Below, piece by piece: positions 25,599 to 33,933 of a DNA stretch of 64,000 nucleotides. The position numbers and the translations under genes are program-made. The number at the start of each line of letters is the position of its first letter. The first letter of the stretch is position 1. The notes beneath the pieces were generated by a model, which made no database searches, had not been told where the DNA came from, and saw only the letters and a list, made by a program, of their open reading frames with translations. The DNA is from Sphingomonas sp. PsM26. GTDB lineage: Bacteria; Pseudomonadota; Alphaproteobacteria; Sphingomonadales; Sphingomonadaceae. The stretch covers positions 186,001 to 250,000 of the forward strand of contig JARUXA010000001.1 in NCBI GenBank assembly GCA_030433805.1, written 5' to 3'.

Positions 25599-26642
25599 GT
25601 GGATATAACGGCAAAGTCAGCCGCCCAGAAAGAGGGTGAGGCAGAAGTCGACACGTTCCGCCGGGAACTTGGCCCCTTTGTCGTGGCTGCTCAGAAGACC
25701 CGAATGCCGATGGTCTTTACGGATGTGGAGCCCGGCCACCCGGTCATCTTCGCAAATGACGCCTTCCTGAAGCTGACGGGCTATGCGCTGGAGGAAGTGC
25801 TCGCCAAAAGCTTTCAGTCCTTGCTCGCCGTGGGAGTCGACCCGGAAACGATGACGACCGTCGAATCGGCATTCCGCGGAGAGTGCGATCACGAGCCGGA
25901 GATACACTACAGGCGCAAGGACGGCAGCGAGTTCTGGGCGTCGATGTTCGTCAGCCCGGTTTGCGACGACGGCGGTACGGTCGTTCAGCATTTCGTGTCG
26001 CTGGTCGATCTAACGAACCACCGCCAAGACAACGCTCGGTGCAAGATGCTGATCGACGAGCTCAATCATCGGGTCAAGAACACCTTGTCGACGGTCCAGT
26101 CGATCGTCACTCAGGCGCTCCGCCGGCCGGCCGAACCCGCCGCGATCCGGGAAGCGATCGAGTCGCGCATCCTTGCCCTGTCGCGGTCGCACGACCTGCT
26201 GACCAACACCAATTGGGAGGGCGCTGGCCTTCACGAGCTGGTCGATACGGCCCTCCACCCGTTCAAGGTCGTCACGGGCCGCACCGAGCGGTTCACGATC
26301 GTCGGCGACAATGTGCATTTGTCGCCCAAGACCGCGCTCTCGGTCGCGATCGCCCTCCACGAGCTTGCCACCAACGCCGTCAAATACGGTGCCTTTTCGA
26401 ACGATGCGGGCAAAATCGCGATCGACTGGACGATGTCTTCGACGGCGAAGGATCGGCTCGTGCTGCAATGGCGGGAGAGCGACGGACCCCCGGTGACGCC
26501 GCCGACGCACAAGGGGTTCGGATCATGGGTCATCGAGCGCGGCCTGACGCACGAGCTCGGCGGCGCGGTGACGCTCGACTATCTGCCCGCCGGCGTGACG
26601 TGCACGATCGAGATACCGGTTTCGACAGAGACGGAAGAATGA
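25599..26642 (+). CDS. LOV-derived PAS / HWE-type (HRxxN) histidine kinase
   Basis: 347 residues, GTG start. Residues about 30-140 form a PAS domain clearly of the LOV lineage (HPVIFANDAFLKLTGYALEE ... RRKDGSEFW ... SLVDLT). The photoactive cysteine motif NCRFLQ is replaced by SFQSLL, with Phe72 at the Cys position, and the polar flavin contacts are replaced (His103, Ala114, Val136). The kinase half has the HRxxN-type H-box with His157 (DELNHRVKNTL), an N-box ALHELATNAVKYGAFS and a W-x-E motif LQWRES, i.e. an HWE/HisKA_2 kinase. The protein is soluble. The stop overlaps the response regulator start (ATGA), making a cognate pair. It probably senses something other than blue light. Confidence 0.88.
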   Translation: MDITAKSAAQKEGEAEVDTFRRELGPFVVAAQKTRMPMVFTDVEPGHPVIFANDAFLKLTGYALEEVLAKSFQSLLAVGVDPETMTTVESAFRGECDHEPEIHYRRKDGSEFWASMFVSPVCDDGGTVVQHFVSLVDLTNHRQDNARCKMLIDELNHRVKNTLSTVQSIVTQALRRPAEPAAIREAIESRILALSRSHDLLTNTNWEGAGLHELVDTALHPFKVVTGRTERFTIVGDNVHLSPKTALSVAIALHELATNAVKYGAFSNDAGKIAIDWTMSSTAKDRLVLQWRESDGPPVTPPTHKGFGSWVIERGLTHELGGAVTLDYLPAGVTCTIEIPVSTETEE

Positions 26643-27091
26643 CCGGCCTTCTCGCCGGTCGCAGGATCCTCGTGGTCGAGGACGAGATGCTCGTCCTGAT
26701 GCAAATCGAGATGGCGCTGGAGGATCTCGGCTGTTCCGCGGTCTGCGCCGCAGCCAGCGTTGCCGAGGCCGCCGCAATCCTCGTTGGAGAAAGCTTCGAT
26801 GCAGCAATGCTCGACGTCAACCTGGGGGGAGAGAAGAGTTACCCGGTCGCCGATATGCTGATCCGGCGCAGCATCCCGTTCGCGTTCTCGACCGGCTATG
26901 GTGATCTTGGAGATCGCACGGACCTGTACGATCGGCCGATGCTCCGGAAGCCCTATGCGCACGCGGATCTCGAGGCCGTGCTGGCAAAACTGATCGCCGA
27001 CCAGCCTTCGCCGCCAGCGGCATTAGCACCGTCCCCCGCGTCTGCCGAACGAGGTCGCGTCGGTGACGGAGACCGGACAGAAGCGCTGTAA
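26639..27091 (+). CDS. single-domain response regulator, FAT-GUY type
   Basis: 150 residues: one receiver domain with no output domain. Acidic pocket E15/D16, phosphoacceptor D59 (MLDVNLGG) and Lys104 (LRKPY). The segment PFAFSTGYGDLGDR (about 80-93) followed by the RKPY site fits the FAT-GUY family of alphaproteobacterial receivers that work with HRxxN kinases, including in the PhyR/EcfG general stress response. It overlaps the kinase stop by 4 bases. A ~30-residue Pro/Ala-rich tail follows the receiver. A role in the stress response is inference. Confidence 0.85.
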   Translation: MTGLLAGRRILVVEDEMLVLMQIEMALEDLGCSAVCAAASVAEAAAILVGESFDAAMLDVNLGGEKSYPVADMLIRRSIPFAFSTGYGDLGDRTDLYDRPMLRKPYAHADLEAVLAKLIADQPSPPAALAPSPASAERGRVGDGDRTEAL

Positions 27092-27120
27092 CGCGGGGTA
27101 AGGGTCTGGTATCTTTCCGA

Positions 27121-28356
27121 ATGCTCACAGTTCGGCGTATTGCCGTCATCCGTCCCGCATTTGCCTTGGCAATGACCGCCGCGCTGGTGGCGTCCGCTGG
27201 CGCTGCCGCGAACGATCCCGACAAAGGCATCGTATTCGATAGCGCATATGAGACCAGATCGGCTGAAAGCCTGTCGGGCCTGTTGGCGATGAAGCTCGCC
27301 AACCTTGCAGAAATCGATCCGGATCATCCGCTCGCCTCGAACCGTGCGACGCAGACTCTGAGCATGTTCGGACGCGAAGACCTCATCGCGTCGAGCAGCA
27401 AGAACTTCGCGGCAACGCACTGCGCAGCGCTGATGCCGATGGCCGATGTCCTCGATGAAATCGCGCGACGTGCGCGGCAGACATCGATCGTCATCGTCAA
27501 CGAAAGTCACGAACGGTCGGAGGGGCGTGGATTCACGGCAATGCTGGCGGCGCGACTGCGACCGCTCGGGTATGATGCGCTCGCGCTGGAAGCACTGCAA
27601 AACGATCCGCCAACCACGCCGAAACAGTATCGCGCCCCGTTTGTCCGGCAGCCGAACCTTCCGTATTTCGACGATGACGATGGTTTCTACCTCGGCGAAG
27701 CGGCATTCGGCAGAATGGGCCGACGCGCCAAGGCGTTGGGCTACCGGCTCGTTTCCTACGAGGCCAATCCCAACGACGGGTTGCCGTCAGGCGCGACGCT
27801 TGCGCAACGAACCGCCGTACGAGAGGAGGAACAAGCCGCCAACCTGGCGGCGTTCCTGAAGGAGCACCCCGGCACGAAGCTTCTGGTCCATGTCGGATAT
27901 CAACACGTACTTGAGGTTCCCCGCGCCGACGGTTCGAAGTGGATGGCGGCGCTCCTCAAGCAAAAGACGGGCATCGATCCGTTGACGATCAGCCAGACCG
28001 ACTGTCGCGGCGGCGGCGAGGCAGACCGTCTCGCTGTCCTTCCGGCCGATCAGCCGCCCGGGTCGTTCGATCTGGTCGTCGACCACCCGCCGGCCCGCTT
28101 CGAGCGAGGGCGTCCCGTATGGCGCGAGAAGGCGGGAGACCGGCCGGTCAGCGTACCCGCCGCCTTGCGTCCGTCGGTCGGCTGGCGGGTGATCGAGGCC
28201 CGCCCGCTGGACGAGCCGGCCACGTCGGTTCCGATGGATCGTGTGGCGATCAGACCCAAGGAAGACGTCGCCCTGATGCTGCCGCCGGGGCGCTACCGGT
28301 TACGCGCCATCGACGTGACGTGGAGCAACCCCAAGGCCGTCAGATCCACCCGCTGA
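27121..28356 (+). CDS. secreted protein with EreA/ChaN-like (Tiki-type) motifs
   Basis: 411 residues with a signal peptide (cleavage near SAGAAAND). The core has IVIVNESHERSEGRG (about residues 121-135; an E-S-H site), LGYDALALEAL, LGYRLVSYEAN, a helical R-E-E-x-x-A-x-N-L-A-A-F-L segment and KLLVHVGYQHVLE (about 256-268). The order E-x-H, then a terminal G-x-x-H, is what one sees in the TraB/Tiki, EreA and ChaN superfamily of putative metallo-hydrolases. The C-terminal ~110 residues look like a separate domain. The activity is not known. It lies 29 bases after the response regulator and may be co-transcribed. Confidence 0.6.
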   Translation: MLTVRRIAVIRPAFALAMTAALVASAGAAANDPDKGIVFDSAYETRSAESLSGLLAMKLANLAEIDPDHPLASNRATQTLSMFGREDLIASSSKNFAATHCAALMPMADVLDEIARRARQTSIVIVNESHERSEGRGFTAMLAARLRPLGYDALALEALQNDPPTTPKQYRAPFVRQPNLPYFDDDDGFYLGEAAFGRMGRRAKALGYRLVSYEANPNDGLPSGATLAQRTAVREEEQAANLAAFLKEHPGTKLLVHVGYQHVLEVPRADGSKWMAALLKQKTGIDPLTISQTDCRGGGEADRLAVLPADQPPGSFDLVVDHPPARFERGRPVWREKAGDRPVSVPAALRPSVGWRVIEARPLDEPATSVPMDRVAIRPKEDVALMLPPGRYRLRAIDVTWSNPKAVRSTR

Positions 28357-28483
28357 GGGAGCGGCAAACTACGGAACTTTCAGCCAAAAAGGCACCTCGT
28401 CCCCCAAAACGATCCGTTGCCGAAACGACTCTCCCGACGGGCCCGCCCATGCTATGCTCCGCCCAGTCCCGGGGGGAATCACC

Positions 28484-28966
28484 ATGATGTTGGGTCTGTC
28501 GCTAGCAGCCTTCACCGCGCTCCACACCGCGATCAGCCTCGTCGCGATCGCCGCGGGACTGGTGTTCTTCGGCGCATTGACGACCGGACGCTGGTGGAAG
28601 ACCGCCAACACCGTCTTCCTCGTCTTCACGATCCTGACCAGCGTGACCGGCTTCCTCTTTCCGCCCAAGCCGATCGGGCCGCCGTTCGTCTTCGGCGTCG
28701 TTTCGTTGCTGCTGCTAGCGGTCGCGGTCTATGCGTTGTACGGTCGGCAGCTGACCGGACGGTGGCAGTGGGCGTATCTCATCCCCGCGCTGCTCGCACA
28801 ATGGCTCAACATGGTCGTGCTGGTGGTGCAGTCGTTCCAGAAAATACCGATATTACATGGTCTTGCGCCAACCGGCGGGGAGCCGTCGGTCCTCGCAGCG
28901 CAAGCACTGGTGGTGCTGCTCGTCGGCTATGCCGCATGGCGCGGGCTGCGGCTGCGACGCGCCTGA
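28484..28966 (+). CDS. four-helix hypothetical membrane protein
   Basis: 160 residues with four predicted membrane helices (about residues 7-28, 40-58, 66-87 and 97-115) and a fifth weak one near 135-152; charged ends, no catalytic motif. A GGGGGGAATC site precedes tandem ATG codons at 28484 and 28487. It is convergent with the PepSY gene. I do not recognise a named family. Confidence 0.65.
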   Translation: MMLGLSLAAFTALHTAISLVAIAAGLVFFGALTTGRWWKTANTVFLVFTILTSVTGFLFPPKPIGPPFVFGVVSLLLLAVAVYALYGRQLTGRWQWAYLIPALLAQWLNMVVLVVQSFQKIPILHGLAPTGGEPSVLAAQALVVLLVGYAAWRGLRLRRA

Positions 28967-29026
28967 CCAGCCCTGCCGCAGCGCCCGCGCGCGGCCGTCC
29001 TGTGCGACCTTGACGATCTTCGCGCG

Positions 29027-30385
29027 TCACGCGCGCGCCAGCCCCAACCAGCGCCGCGCACCTCCGATCCGTCGCAACACCAGCCGTTCCACCGCCAGCA
29101 CCAGCAGCAAGGTCCCGCCGAACAGCGGCATATAGACCCCCAGCACCACGATCGCGGCGACCAGCACCGGCCCGAACCGCGGTCGCGTCAGCGGGATCGG
29201 CGCGCCGAGCAGCCCGACCGGCCGCCTGCGCCACCACAGCACCGCGCCCGACCCGGCAAGCAGCGCGAGCATCGCCGCGACCAGCGTCCCCGCGATCTGG
29301 TTGGCCAGCCCGAACAGCGCGCCTTCATGGACCGCGATGCCGTAGCCGATCAGCCGGTCGATCCAGTGCCGCTGCGCAAAGCCGCTCCGGCCAAGCACGC
29401 GCCCCGTCGCGCCGTCGACTTGCGCGTCCGAGCGCTGCGGCCGGTTCGCCGAGTCCGAACTCACCGACCACGCCCCCCCCGGCACCTTCGGCGGCGCGAC
29501 CAGCACCGGCGCCGCGATCCCGAGCGGGCGCGCCGCCGCCACGACCCGCGACAGTGCGCCCGCCGGCAGCGGGGCAGGGGCACCCGCCTGCATCGGCATC
29601 CCGGCCATTCCGGCGTGCCCGGCGTGCGGGTCCGCGCTGGGCGGTGCGATCGGCCGCTTGCCCCCGATCGTCCAGTCGACCGGCCCCTTGCTCGTCCCCG
29701 TCAGCGCGCGGACCTCGACCAGATAGCTCCCCCAGCCCTTCGCCCACGGCAGTCCGGTCAGGACCAGCCCGAGCGCGAACACCGAGACCCACACCCCGGT
29801 CGTCGCATGCAGGTCGCGCCAGAACCGCCGCTTGCCGCCCCCGAGCCGTGGATACAGCACCCCGCCAAGCCCGCGCGCGCCCCGCGGCCACCACAGATAC
29901 AGCCCGGTCAGCAGCATCGTCACCGCCCAGCACGCGGCGATCTCGACGATATAGCTGCCGATGGTCCCCGCCAGCAGCGTCCCGTGCAACCGCGACAGCA
30001 GCGGGAACAGCCGCGCATCCTCACGCACGACCTGAAGCACCCGCAGCGTCGCCGGATCGACATAGACCCGGCTGTCCACGCCCGCGCGCCCGACGATGAC
30101 GCGCACCGCATGACCCGGCGCGTCGGGCAGCACGTACTTGCGCAACGCCGACCCCGGCATCGCGCGCAGCGCCGCGGCGACCTGCGCGTCCGGCGACTGT
30201 GCGGGTGCCAAGGTCGCCAGATGGTCGAACCGCTGGTCGATCCACGCCTCCACCTGCGGCCGCCACAGATAGAGCGATCCCGTGAGCGACAGCCACAGCA
30301 CGAACGGGATGCACACCATCCCGGCATAGAAATGCCAGCGCCAGACGCTGTTGTACCACCGGGTTCCGGATGCCTGGACGCTCAT
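29027..30385 (-). CDS. PepSY-associated transmembrane protein with Met/His-rich insert
   Basis: 452 residues of the PepSY_TM family: helix near 20-42, a periplasmic PepSY-like domain (about 45-130), helices near 145-165 and 195-213, a large periplasmic loop, then C-terminal helices near 355-375 and 400-430. These inner membrane proteins accompany TonB receptors, often as ferric or metal reductases. The large loop carries DPHAGHAGMAGMPMQ (about residues 252-266), a Met/His pattern typical of copper sites. The ATG overlaps the TonB receptor stop by 4 bases, so the two are coupled. Confidence 0.85.
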   Translation of the reverse strand: MSVQASGTRWYNSVWRWHFYAGMVCIPFVLWLSLTGSLYLWRPQVEAWIDQRFDHLATLAPAQSPDAQVAAALRAMPGSALRKYVLPDAPGHAVRVIVGRAGVDSRVYVDPATLRVLQVVREDARLFPLLSRLHGTLLAGTIGSYIVEIAACWAVTMLLTGLYLWWPRGARGLGGVLYPRLGGGKRRFWRDLHATTGVWVSVFALGLVLTGLPWAKGWGSYLVEVRALTGTSKGPVDWTIGGKRPIAPPSADPHAGHAGMAGMPMQAGAPAPLPAGALSRVVAAARPLGIAAPVLVAPPKVPGGAWSVSSDSANRPQRSDAQVDGATGRVLGRSGFAQRHWIDRLIGYGIAVHEGALFGLANQIAGTLVAAMLALLAGSGAVLWWRRRPVGLLGAPIPLTRPRFGPVLVAAIVVLGVYMPLFGGTLLLVLAVERLVLRRIGGARRWLGLARA

Positions 30386-32622
30386 AGCCGTGCCGTCACT
30401 TCCGCGCTGATCGTGCGCTGGGGGAAGGGGTGGAAGAGGAAATATCGGGCGTTGTTGAGGTTATCCACGCCGACCGCAAAGGCATAGCGCGGCGTTACCT
30501 CGAACCGTGCGCGGGCATCGATCACGAAGTAGCGGTAGAAGCCCATATAGGTGTTCCCGACCGTGTCGCTGTTGTCGAGCGTCGCATAATTGCGGCTGGC
30601 GTAGCGCGCCGCGGTGGTCAGCGCGACGCGCGTCGTGGGCCGCCACGTCGCCACCGCGCTCGCCTTCCAGCGTGGGACCGACGGAAGCAACTTGCCGACC
30701 GCGGCGGGGAAGGCGCGGTTCGCGCGCGTCGTCGCCTCGGTATAGGTAACGCTTCCCGACAGGTCGACGCCGCGCACCGGAAAGTCGGACCGCGTCCCCG
30801 CCAGCTCGACCCCGCGCGCACGAGTCCGGTCGACGTTCTGGACATAGGTATAGGCCACCGCCGACCCCGCCACCAACGGCGCGGACTGCGAGATCAACGC
30901 ATCCTCGATCGATTCATTGAACAGCGCCAGCCGGACCTCGCCCCCCGCATCGCGCCGCTCCATCGCAAGTTCCTCGGACAGCGCACGCTCCGGGCGGAGC
31001 GTCGGATCGGGCACGGTCACCACCGCCCCCGTCGTCACCGCCTGGTAGAGTTCGCCGACCGTCGGGAAGCGATACGCCTTGCCGAACGACGCACGCACCG
31101 TCCAATGCTGCGCCGGGACAAAAGCGAGCGACGCCTTGGGCGAGAAGCCCGTCGCGGTGCGGACCGGCTGGGCAACCGACAGCGCAGGCGTGCTCGAGAA
31201 ATTGAACCCGTCATACGCACGCCAGTCCTCATAGCGCCCACCCACCGTCAGCGTCAGCGGATCGGCGATCCGCACCGCATCCTGCGCCCACACCGCAGCG
31301 GTCCGTGTCTTCCCCCGCGACGCCTGGTTGAGCGCGCCCTGCGGCCCGGCGATCCAGTCGGTGGTGGCATAGCGGTTGCTGTTCACGGTGTAGCGATCCC
31401 AATGCACCCCGGCGCTAAGGGTATGCGTCGCCGCAGCATCGGAGCGCCACGCGCCTTTGGCGTCGAACGTTTCCCACCCCGTGCCATCCAGCCGCGTGAT
31501 ACTGCCCGCTCCCCCGTCGAACGCCGCGGGGAGCACCCCGGTGGGGCTCCGCTGCGTATCCTTGGCGAAGTCGTACAGCGTCCCGATCACCTGCCAGTCG
31601 AACCGCCCGTCCTTTCCGGTCGCGGACAGCGCGTGCGACCAGTGGCGCTGGTCATAGCGATAGACGCCGCTCGAGAACGCGCCGGTATAGACGGGTGTAC
31701 CGCCCCCGGTCACGCTGAGGTAGGTCTCCGCGGTCGAGTCGGTATCGTTGCGGAACAGCCCGCCGACATAACTCAGGCGCAGTGCGGGCGAGACGTCGAA
31801 CGCCGCCTTGAGCTTGATGTTGTCCTGCGCCTGCTGCTCGATCCCGCCGCTCCCGAGCACGCGGATCGCGGCGCCGGTGCGGTTGCGGTCTGCGACCCCG
31901 CCGGTCGTCCCCGCCGGGTTGGTGGCCGCGGTGACATAGCTCGTTGGCTGGCTTCGGCTGTCGGTATGCGTCACGCTGCCGAACAGCGACAGCCGTCCGA
32001 ACCGGTCCCCCAGCGTCGCCGCGATCTGCCGTGCGGGGAGCGTCGCCTTGGCGCCGTACAGGTCGAACGTCTGGAGGCTGGTGCCCGCGCTCAGCGTCCC
32101 CTCGAGCCGGTCGGGCAGGCGCGTCGTAATGTTGACGACCGCGCCGATCGAGTTTCCCGCATAGGCCGCCGAGAACGGACCGTAGAGCACGTCGATCCGC
32201 GCGATCTCCTCGGGGCTGACCATCCCCCAGCGCGGGCTGGCGGAGGTGTTGTTGTTCCCGATCAGCGCCGACAGCAACGCGCCATCGGCATATATCAGGC
32301 TCCGCGCGCTCGACCCGAGCCCCGAGGTGCGCGTTGCAAGCGGGGCCTGCGTGTCGCCGATATGGCGTTTGCGGACCACGAGGCTGGGGAGGTATTTGAG
32401 CGTATCCTCCACGTTGACCGCGTTGATCGTCGTCGCGATCTCGGCGGCGGTGACGCTCGCATGGCTATTGGGGGCGGCTTCGATGGTTCGGGTCTGGCGC
32501 TCCGCTATGACGAGAATGTCGTCGGTACGGCGCGCGTCGAGGGCTGCGACAGGGGCGGGTGCGGTGCTGGCCAGCACGGCCAGCCCCGACACGGCACCGC
32601 GCAGGCGAATGCGGTCGATCAT
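30382..32622 (-). CDS. TonB-dependent receptor (probable metal/copper type)
   Basis: 746 residues: signal peptide, a short DDILVIAERQ TonB-box region, plug domain (INAVNVEDTLKYLPSLVVRK ... EEIARIDVLYGPFSAAYAGNSIGAVVNITTR), then a 22-strand-type barrel ending with an aromatic/basic C-terminus (ISAEVTARL). The receptor imports its ligand across the outer membrane using TonB energy. The ligand is not evident from the barrel; the neighbouring Met/His-rich proteins favour copper. The ATG at 32620-32622 is chosen to place the signal peptide at the N-terminus. No Fur box was recognised in the 164-base upstream gap, which holds several small palindromes (e.g. 32639-32654). Confidence 0.9.
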   Translation of the reverse strand: MIDRIRLRGAVSGLAVLASTAPAPVAALDARRTDDILVIAERQTRTIEAAPNSHASVTAAEIATTINAVNVEDTLKYLPSLVVRKRHIGDTQAPLATRTSGLGSSARSLIYADGALLSALIGNNNTSASPRWGMVSPEEIARIDVLYGPFSAAYAGNSIGAVVNITTRLPDRLEGTLSAGTSLQTFDLYGAKATLPARQIAATLGDRFGRLSLFGSVTHTDSRSQPTSYVTAATNPAGTTGGVADRNRTGAAIRVLGSGGIEQQAQDNIKLKAAFDVSPALRLSYVGGLFRNDTDSTAETYLSVTGGGTPVYTGAFSSGVYRYDQRHWSHALSATGKDGRFDWQVIGTLYDFAKDTQRSPTGVLPAAFDGGAGSITRLDGTGWETFDAKGAWRSDAAATHTLSAGVHWDRYTVNSNRYATTDWIAGPQGALNQASRGKTRTAAVWAQDAVRIADPLTLTVGGRYEDWRAYDGFNFSSTPALSVAQPVRTATGFSPKASLAFVPAQHWTVRASFGKAYRFPTVGELYQAVTTGAVVTVPDPTLRPERALSEELAMERRDAGGEVRLALFNESIEDALISQSAPLVAGSAVAYTYVQNVDRTRARGVELAGTRSDFPVRGVDLSGSVTYTEATTRANRAFPAAVGKLLPSVPRWKASAVATWRPTTRVALTTAARYASRNYATLDNSDTVGNTYMGFYRYFVIDARARFEVTPRYAFAVGVDNLNNARYFLFHPFPQRTISAEVTARL

Positions 32623-32786
32623 GGAATTCCTGTTCGATAACGGCCTTGGCCGTTCACACGGGGGCACGCCGTCGGGCGTGCGATCGGTCTTTCAGGGTCG
32701 CGTGCGCGAGACCGTCCGGTCCGCCGCGATGCGGCGGCACGGATCAGGCCATGGCAAGGCTCGGGGAACCGAGCGCGCGGACACCG

Positions 32787-33260
32787 TCAGGCGTGTGCGG
32801 GTGGTCCGCGCAGGGGTGGGCGCAGGAAGGGACGCGGGCGGATCGGCGCGTCCGGTCGCTGGAACAGCGCAGCCGCGACAACGGAAACAAAGGCGATCGC
32901 CAGCAGGATGATATCGGCGCCGCCGAGACTCGGCGCGGTCAGCCCGGCGAAGGCGCAGGGTGCTTCGGGCTTGGCCGGAATCTGGTGCCCGCCATCGCCA
33001 CGCCCCGGCATTGCGTGATCCGGCATCGCGTGATCCGGCATCGCATGATGCTGCATCCCGGGCATCATCCCGGCGGCGGCAGGCGCAGTCGTGGTATCGG
33101 AGGGCTGCGCCATGCCGGAGCACAACACCAGTTCGATGCCGTTTGCGGTCGCCATCGGCATGAACCCTGCGGGAACGATCGCGCGCATCAGCAACGCACA
33201 GACGATCACCGCCCAGACCAGCGCCATGTTGCTTTGCAGAAAGGGCCGAAGGGCAGCCAT
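32787..33260 (-). CDS. DUF2946-like membrane protein with Met/His repeats
   Basis: 157 residues. An N-terminal helix (about 13-33) and a C-terminal helix (about 116-134) bracket a periplasmic region with Cys47 (LVLCSGM), the segment GMMPGMQHHAMPDHAMPDHA (about 64-83, within three AMPDH/AMPGR units) and GHQ, and Cys102. The layout matches DUF2946-type proteins, which are often found next to TonB-dependent copper receptors. The AMPDH units come from a 15-bp triplicated DNA repeat. First gene of the minus-strand group with the TonB receptor and PepSY protein. Confidence 0.72.
   Translation of the reverse strand: MAALRPFLQSNMALVWAVIVCALLMRAIVPAGFMPMATANGIELVLCSGMAQPSDTTTAPAAAGMMPGMQHHAMPDHAMPDHAMPGRGDGGHQIPAKPEAPCAFAGLTAPSLGGADIILLAIAFVSVVAAALFQRPDAPIRPRPFLRPPLRGPPAHA
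33006..33050. repeat. 15-bp tandem repeat, three units, inside the DUF2946-like gene
   Basis: CGGCATTGCGTGATC, CGGCATCGCGTGATC and CGGCATCGCATGATG in tandem. In frame on the minus strand they encode the Met/His units, so copy-number change would alter the number of metal-ligand residues without a frameshift. Confidence 0.9.
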
Positions 33261-33353
33261 TGCGGCGTGGTAGCGGCGCGCGCGTGCGCTGTCACTTGGA
33301 CAAACCGTCACCCCCCGCTTGCGACCGATCCGGCACTGGCGCGTTTCGACTGG

Positions 33354-33827
33354 ATGACCGATTTTACCCTACCGCTCGATGGTGGCTGCTTCTGCGGCAA
33401 GATCCGCTACCGGATCGACCAGCCACCGCTGTTCACGATGGCGTGCCACTGCAGCGATTGCCAGCAGATGACCGCATCCGCCTTTTCGCTGGGCCTGGCG
33501 ATACCCAAGGCGGGGTTCAGCCTGCTGTCCGACGTTGCCCCGCGCACGATTGACAAGACCGCGGATTCGGAGGCGACCTCGACGCGCTATCTTTGCCCCG
33601 ATTGCGCCGGATGGACACATACGACGACGACAGGCTCGCCCGACAGCGTGATCGTGCGGCCGAGTTCGCTCGACGACGCGGCGTGGGTCCGCCCGATCGC
33701 AGAGATCTTTACGCGATCCGCGTTGCCGTGGGCACGGCTTGCGACGGCGTTCAGCTATGAAACCGAGTTCACCGACCCATCGCCGATCGTCGCTGCATTC
33801 GAAGCGAGCGACATCCGACCGTCCTGA
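33354..33827 (+). CDS. GFA/CENP-V family zinc-binding protein
   Basis: 157 residues with the Cys pattern of the GFA (glutathione-dependent formaldehyde-activating) superfamily: GGCFCGKIRY (about residues 10-19), CHCSDCQ (31-37) and CPDC (81-84), seven cysteines binding two zinc ions. The family is broad; most bacterial members have no proven formaldehyde role. ATG at 33354. Divergent from the DUF2946-like gene. Confidence 0.88.
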   Translation: MTDFTLPLDGGCFCGKIRYRIDQPPLFTMACHCSDCQQMTASAFSLGLAIPKAGFSLLSDVAPRTIDKTADSEATSTRYLCPDCAGWTHTTTTGSPDSVIVRPSSLDDAAWVRPIAEIFTRSALPWARLATAFSYETEFTDPSPIVAAFEASDIRPS

Positions 33828-33884
33828 ACGCCCGTCCTGAACGATTGGGTTCGCGGCACTGATCGGACCCCGGAAAACGAAAAA

Positions 33885-33910
33885 AGGCGCGCCCATCGCT
33901 GGGCGCGCCT
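33885..33910 (-). terminator. intrinsic terminator of the outer membrane protein gene
   Basis: On the minus strand AGGCGCGCCC/GGGCGCGCCT forms a 10-base stem followed by a T-run (the A-run at 33880-33885 on the + strand), 24 bases after the stop codon. It faces the convergent GFA gene. Confidence 0.85.
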
Positions 33911-33933
33911 CTCTCGAACGGTAGGGGGTGCGC

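Noticed and set aside
25599..26642. Calling the kinase a blue-light LOV photoreceptor
   Set aside because: The NCRFLQ cysteine and flavin-contacting residues are replaced, so photochemistry is not supported.
30430..32640. A ~740-codon plus-strand frame opposite the TonB receptor
   Set aside because: No domain motifs; the minus strand encodes a full TonB receptor with plug and barrel.
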